NCBI GenBank assembly: GCA_910588885.1
Contig: CAJUSQ010000118.1
Coordinates: forward strand, 1-8,540
From: an uncultured Lachnospiraceae bacterium
GTDB taxonomy: Bacteria > Bacillota > Clostridia > Lachnospirales > Lachnospiraceae
Direction: 5' to 3'
DNA: 8,540 bases
Positions within the stretch are counted from its first letter, which is position 1. The number at the start of each line of letters is the position of its first letter. Under the pieces are notes generated by a model. That model did not search any database. It saw only the letters and a list, made by a program, of their open reading frames with translations, and had not been told where the DNA came from. Of the stretch, positions 5,923 through 8,540 are shown piece by piece. Made by a program: the position numbers and the translations under genes.

Positions 5923-7119
5923 TTACTCCGTGGAAAACAACCGGATCATCTCTGCCTTTCCTTCCGCCAGCTTGCTGCGCTCGATTAAGACAATCGCCTG
6001 ATCCCACTTGCTTCCGTCCTCGTTAATCAGTCCTATAAAATGGCCGAAAATCCAGTCCTCATTCGCCGGAACCCACGTCAGGCTCTCTTCCATATGGGGC
6101 ATCCAAATCTCCTGTACCAGGTTCCCTTCATGGTCGTAGGCTTTTACGACGCCTTTTCCCTGTTCCTCGTCCCATCGGCAGTTCGTGTAGCAAAAATCCA
6201 AATCCGCCCGGTTTGTATTGGGCTTCCCGCTTCCCAGACAGACGGCTTCCCCTTCCCCGTCAATGGGCTGGTACCACAGTTCATTTTTTACATTATCCCA
6301 AACACTGTAAAAAATCTTGTCATCATAAACATTCCGGATTACAATCTCACGCCCGTTTGCACCATTGAATTCCGGATTTTTCGTCAATTCCCCTGTGCCC
6401 GGGTCATAGATATAGAAATTGTTGTAGGTTTCCACCTGTTCCATGTCAAACTCTGGATCGTTGGTATCCAGGGACATGTCTATCCCACTTTCCGAAAAAT
6501 ACAGCTTGTCGCCGATTCCCTGCAAAACCCCCGGCCCGCCGCCTTGAAGATCGCTTTCCCAAAGCACTTTCTCCTCCCCGCCTTCTAACGGCTGGTATAA
6601 AACACGGCAAATCACTTTTCCGTCTTCCCGCTCTGTCAATGTCTCATAATAGACCATATCCTGAAAAACCGTATACATCTGCGGCAGATCACTGGCAAAC
6701 AGCACCCGTTCCTTGGAGGAACCGTCCGCCGCGATCTTCCACAGAGGGAAGACCTCTGACTTCGTCTCCGGGTCCTGATGGGAAAAATCGCTGAACAAAT
6801 ACAGGTTTCCGTCTACATAAAACAGCTTGGTGGAGGCCCCCATCACAAAAGAAACGCATTCGCTGGAATCGTGGCTGCAGTCCGGCCGTTTACACAGGGG
6901 CAGCGCCTGATGCTCAGGATTCCCGTCCCAGCAAGCGACGGAATTGCGGCACAGAAAATAATATTCCTCCTCTCCGGATACCGCAAAATTCGAATACCCC
7001 GATTCACAGTTGATCTGCGGAACTACTTCGGAAGCCTTCGGCTTGTCCGCACCGCAGGAACACAAAAAGCCGACAGCTGCCAAAACGCTTATCAGCAACA
7101 CACTCTTTCTCTTCTTCAT
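5923..7119 (-). CDS. Putative lipoprotein, beta-propeller-like, with a CxxxxCxHxxxxC motif
   Basis: 398 residues. The N-terminus MKKRKSVLLISVLAAVGFLCSC is a lipoprotein signal peptide: basic residues, a hydrophobic core, then lipobox LCSC with Cys22 as the likely lipidated residue (Cys at -2 is unusual). The mature protein shows repeated blade-like strands such as EEYYFLC, KLFYVDGNLYLFSD, DMVYYETL, DKLYFSESG and DKIFYSVWD, each followed by a short loop. This resembles the DUF5050-like solvent-exposed beta-propeller proteins of Clostridia. Residues 76-88 hold C-x4-C-x-H-x4-C, a possible metal or disulfide site. It is anchored outside the membrane and is the first gene of the operon with the ABC permease and ATPase, so it may act as a sensor or accessory for that exporter; this is inference. 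The SD is modest (GGGGG, 7 bases before the ATG). I do not recognise a specific named gene. Confidence 0.8.
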   Translation of the reverse strand: MKKRKSVLLISVLAAVGFLCSCGADKPKASEVVPQINCESGYSNFAVSGEEEYYFLCRNSVACWDGNPEHQALPLCKRPDCSHDSSECVSFVMGASTKLFYVDGNLYLFSDFSHQDPETKSEVFPLWKIAADGSSKERVLFASDLPQMYTVFQDMVYYETLTEREDGKVICRVLYQPLEGGEEKVLWESDLQGGGPGVLQGIGDKLYFSESGIDMSLDTNDPEFDMEQVETYNNFYIYDPGTGELTKNPEFNGANGREIVIRNVYDDKIFYSVWDNVKNELWYQPIDGEGEAVCLGSGKPNTNRADLDFCYTNCRWDEEQGKGVVKAYDHEGNLVQEIWMPHMEESLTWVPANEDWIFGHFIGLINEDGSKWDQAIVLIERSKLAEGKAEMIRLFSTE

Positions 7120-7168
7120 TCAAATTCCCCCATTCTTCTCCTGTATGTATTTGATTCCTTTTGCTTTT

Positions 7169-7197
7169 ATTCTAATTGAATGGAATACTTTTTTCAA
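7169..7197 (-). promoter_or_regulatory. Sigma-A-type promoter of the lipoprotein-ABC operon
   Basis: On the minus strand the -35 box TTGAAA (7192-7197) and -10 box TAGAAT (7169-7174) are separated by exactly 17 bases, each a close match to consensus. Transcription would start near 7162, giving a leader of about 40 bases before the ATG at 7119. The surrounding DNA is AT-rich, which raises the chance of accidental matches. Confidence 0.6.
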
Positions 7198-7224
7198 CAA
7201 ATATCATAAAATTTTTATGTTTTA

Positions 7225-7307
7225 TTTTACTATTACAAAAATTTTATTTACATCAAAAATATTTTCACTCTATTCTCACTCCATTCAAAGATACGGTAAT
7301 AGTAAAA
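7225..7307. repeat. Perfect 12-base inverted repeat with 59-base spacer
   Basis: TTTTACTATTAC (7225-7236) is the exact reverse complement of GTAATAGTAAAA (7296-7307). It lies between divergent transcription units, just upstream of the lipoprotein operon promoter. It could be a pair of operator sites or the ends of a small relic element; low complexity makes chance a possibility. Confidence 0.5.
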
Positions 7308-7321
7308 AATTACATCAATCA

Positions 7322-7344
7322 TTCCGGCCCGCCTTAGGCCGGAA
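7322..7344. other. GC-rich hairpin in the AT-rich spacer
   Basis: TTCCGGCC (7322-7329) pairs perfectly with GGCCGGAA (7337-7344) around a 7-base loop. A competing pairing exists between CCGCC (7329-7333) and GGCGG (7352-7356), followed by ATCTATTTTT on the plus strand. No T-tract follows the main stem directly on either strand, so it is not a standard terminator. Confidence 0.5.
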
Positions 7345-7503
7345 GGTGAACGGCGGATCTATTTTTCCCGAATCTGTTTTCAAAGAAAGGCATCATCTGA
7401 TAAAATAAAGGCATAGGGCACGGAACAAATAACAGAGCCCCGGGCGCAGCAAATGATATCATATTTCATGCCGCAAATCATTATAAAGAAAGGGTGGAGC
7501 GAT

Positions 7504-8386
7504 ATGGAAAACAGAAGAATCCGGATTGTTGATATTGCAGAGGAGCTGGGCTTAAGTACGGCTACGGTATCAAATGTAATCCATGGAAAGACAAAGAAAG
7601 TATCAGCCGAAACGGTAAAACGCGTGCAGCAGCTTTTGGAGGAGAGGCAGTACATTCCAAGTATGGCAGGAATCCTGCTGGCACAAAATGATTCTAAAAT
7701 TATCGGTGTAGTGATCAATGACCATGAAAAATACGAAGGGCATACCCTGGAAGACCCGTTTATTTCCGCGTCATTGAACGCACTGGCAAAAGAAATCCGG
7801 CAGGCCGGAAAATTCCTCATGCTTCAGGTTACCGATCAGTGGGATGAAATTCCCAGGTTTGCTTCCATGTGGAATATGGAAGGAATGGTATTGATCGGCT
7901 ATTGTGAGCAGGAGTATCAAAAATTGCGGGCAGAGATGCATATCCCCTTTGTGGTCTATGACGGATATATGGAAAGTTCCGGGAACCTTGTAAATATTGA
8001 GGTCGATCACTTTGATGGCGGAGCGCAGGCAGGGCGTTATCTGAAAAGCAGGGGACACAGAGCTGTGCTTTGCATTTCGGATAATAAAATCTGCATGGAT
8101 CAGGAAAGATTCATGGGATTCAAAAGCGAGATTCCAAATGCGGAACTTATGTATGGGGCTATCCGTTCCGGAGGATCTGTCGGTAATCGGATTTGACGAT
8201 GTGCGGGAATGTGAAACATTTGTACCGGCGCTGACCACCATAAAACAGGATCACGGGCAAAGGGCCGCTTTGGCAGTTAAAATGCTGTATCAATTAAAAA
8301 ACGGCGGCGTGGATAAAAATGTGAGGCTGCCTGTAACCCTCATCACACGTGACAGTGTGCGTAGTGTAAATATGCACAAAAAATAA
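7504..8386 (+). pseudogene. LacI-family transcriptional regulator broken by internal deletion and frameshift
   Basis: From the ATG at 7504 (GGTGGA 5 bases upstream) the reading frame gives 230 residues, ending at a TGA at 8194-8196. Residues 6-25 are a clear LacI helix-turn-helix (RIVDIAEELGLSTATVSNV), then the hinge and the first part of a periplasmic-binding-like sensor domain, with GRYLKSRGH (178-186) and RFMGF (202-206). After PNAELMY (about 8152) the family sequence stops. The family C-terminus resumes in another frame from about 8153 as MGLSVPEDLSVIGFDDV, then PALTTIKQD and LITRDSV, ending at TAA 8384-8386. By comparison with PurR, roughly 50-60 residues of the sensor domain are missing at the junction. 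The DNA-binding half could still be made but would lack a complete effector pocket and dimer surface. Its original target operon is not evident; it could be the sugar genes nearby or genes outside the window. An assembly error is the alternative. Confidence 0.85.
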
Positions 8387-8402
8387 GGTGGAATTTTGTT
8401 AG

Positions 8403-8420
8403 AGGTTATGCGTTTAACCT
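8403..8420 (+). promoter_or_regulatory. Small dyad directly before the -35 box of the last gene
   Basis: AGGTTA (8403-8408) and TAACCT (8415-8420) form a perfect 6-base dyad around TGCGTT, ending one base before the -35 box. It could be an operator or a weak hairpin after the broken regulator gene. The match is short, so support is limited. Confidence 0.3.
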
Positions 8421-8449
8421 TTGCTATTTTTCATGGTTCCTTTTATTAT
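8421..8449 (+). promoter_or_regulatory. Sigma-A-type promoter for the downstream membrane transporter gene
   Basis: The -35 box TTGCTA (8421-8426) and -10 box TATTAT (8444-8449) are separated by 17 bases, 4/6 and 5/6 to consensus. The start would be near 8456, giving a leader of about 33 bases that includes the GGAGG site. This suggests the last gene is transcribed independently of the broken regulator. Confidence 0.6.
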
Positions 8450-8488
8450 GATTACAACTGCTATGAGGTAGATTGGAGGAATCATAAA

Positions 8489-8540
8489 ATGGAAACAAAA
8501 AAGGAATTTCAAAAGGAGCTGCTCCAAATTGCGGTGCCTG
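8489..8540 (+). CDS. N-terminus of a probable MATE-family efflux transporter (partial)
   Basis: Only 17 codons are present before the window ends: METKKEFQKELLQIAVP. GGAGG lies 9 bases before the ATG and a promoter lies upstream, so the start is well supported. The pattern of a charged N-terminus followed by LLxIAVP is the usual beginning of MATE (multidrug and toxin extrusion) transporters in Clostridia, where the first membrane helix follows at once. With so few residues another polytopic membrane protein cannot be excluded. Confidence 0.5.
   Translation, partial: METKKEFQKELLQIAVP

Larger units (their letters stand above)
7198..7503. other. AT-rich divergent intergenic region
   Basis: No gene is seen here. 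Most of 7198-7320 is A/T. It holds an inverted repeat (TTTTACTATTAC at 7225-7236, GTAATAGTAAAA at 7296-7307), a direct repeat TTACATCAA (7248-7256, 7310-7318), a GC-rich hairpin (7322-7344) and, nearer the regulator, the palindrome ATGATATCAT (7453-7462). Near-repeats GCAGCAAATGAT (7446-7457) and GCCGCAAATCAT (7470-7481) lie 24 bases apart. A weak plus-strand promoter for the regulator may be TTCAAA (7379-7384) with TAAAAT (7401-7406), spacer 16. Confidence 0.6.

Noticed and set aside
5907..5925. TAAATTT/AAATTTA inverted repeat at the lipoprotein stop codon
   Set aside because: The stem is only A/T pairs, has no T-tract and sits inside an operon; probably chance.
5302..5988. Plus-strand 228-codon frame opposite the permease
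   Set aside because: Antisense shadow with Pro/Ser-rich composition and no start site; the permease frame has clear membrane segments.

Overview
The window looks like chromosomal DNA of a Bacillota (Firmicutes) gut commensal, most likely Lachnospiraceae. This is inferred from strong AGGAGG-type ribosome binding sites, moderate GC in the genes with very AT-rich spacers, intrinsic terminators with T-tracts, a Clostridia-type nan operon and a lipoprotein of a style common in that family. No search could be run, so the taxonomy is an inference.

Layout. Nearly everything reads on the minus strand, in two operons. (1) The right-hand operon starts at a good sigma-A-type promoter near 7169-7197. It encodes a lipoprotein with a beta-propeller look (5923-7119), a large duplicated ABC-2-type permease (3500-5884) and its ATPase (2521-3495). 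It ends in a strong intrinsic terminator (2467-2515), followed 80 bases on by a second terminator in the same direction (2364-2386). (2) The left-hand operon starts at a promoter with ideal 17-base spacing (2151-2179). It runs nanE (ManNAc-6-P epimerase), nanA (N-acetylneuraminate lyase) and then a sodium:solute symporter cut by the window edge. Together these would import sialic acid, cleave it to ManNAc plus pyruvate, and convert ManNAc-6-P to GlcNAc-6-P. The ManNAc kinase is not in view and may lie beyond the left edge.

On the plus strand at the right there is a LacI-family regulator (7504-8386) broken by an internal deletion with a frame change. It is followed by its own spacer, a promoter (8421-8449) and the first 17 codons of a probable MATE-type membrane transporter. 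A long AT-rich spacer (7120-7503) separates the divergent units and holds inverted and direct repeats plus a GC-rich hairpin.

The most unusual features are two in-frame short tandem repeat expansions in neighbouring but functionally unrelated genes. One is a 42-base repeat giving a heptad-repeat tail at the N-terminus of NanE. The other is a 36-base repeat giving a 12-residue duplication in the C-terminal region of the ABC ATPase. The Cys/His cluster in the lipoprotein and the unknown substrate of the exporter operon also deserve attention. I see no convincing wholly new defence or mobile system; most of the window is ordinary metabolism and transport.
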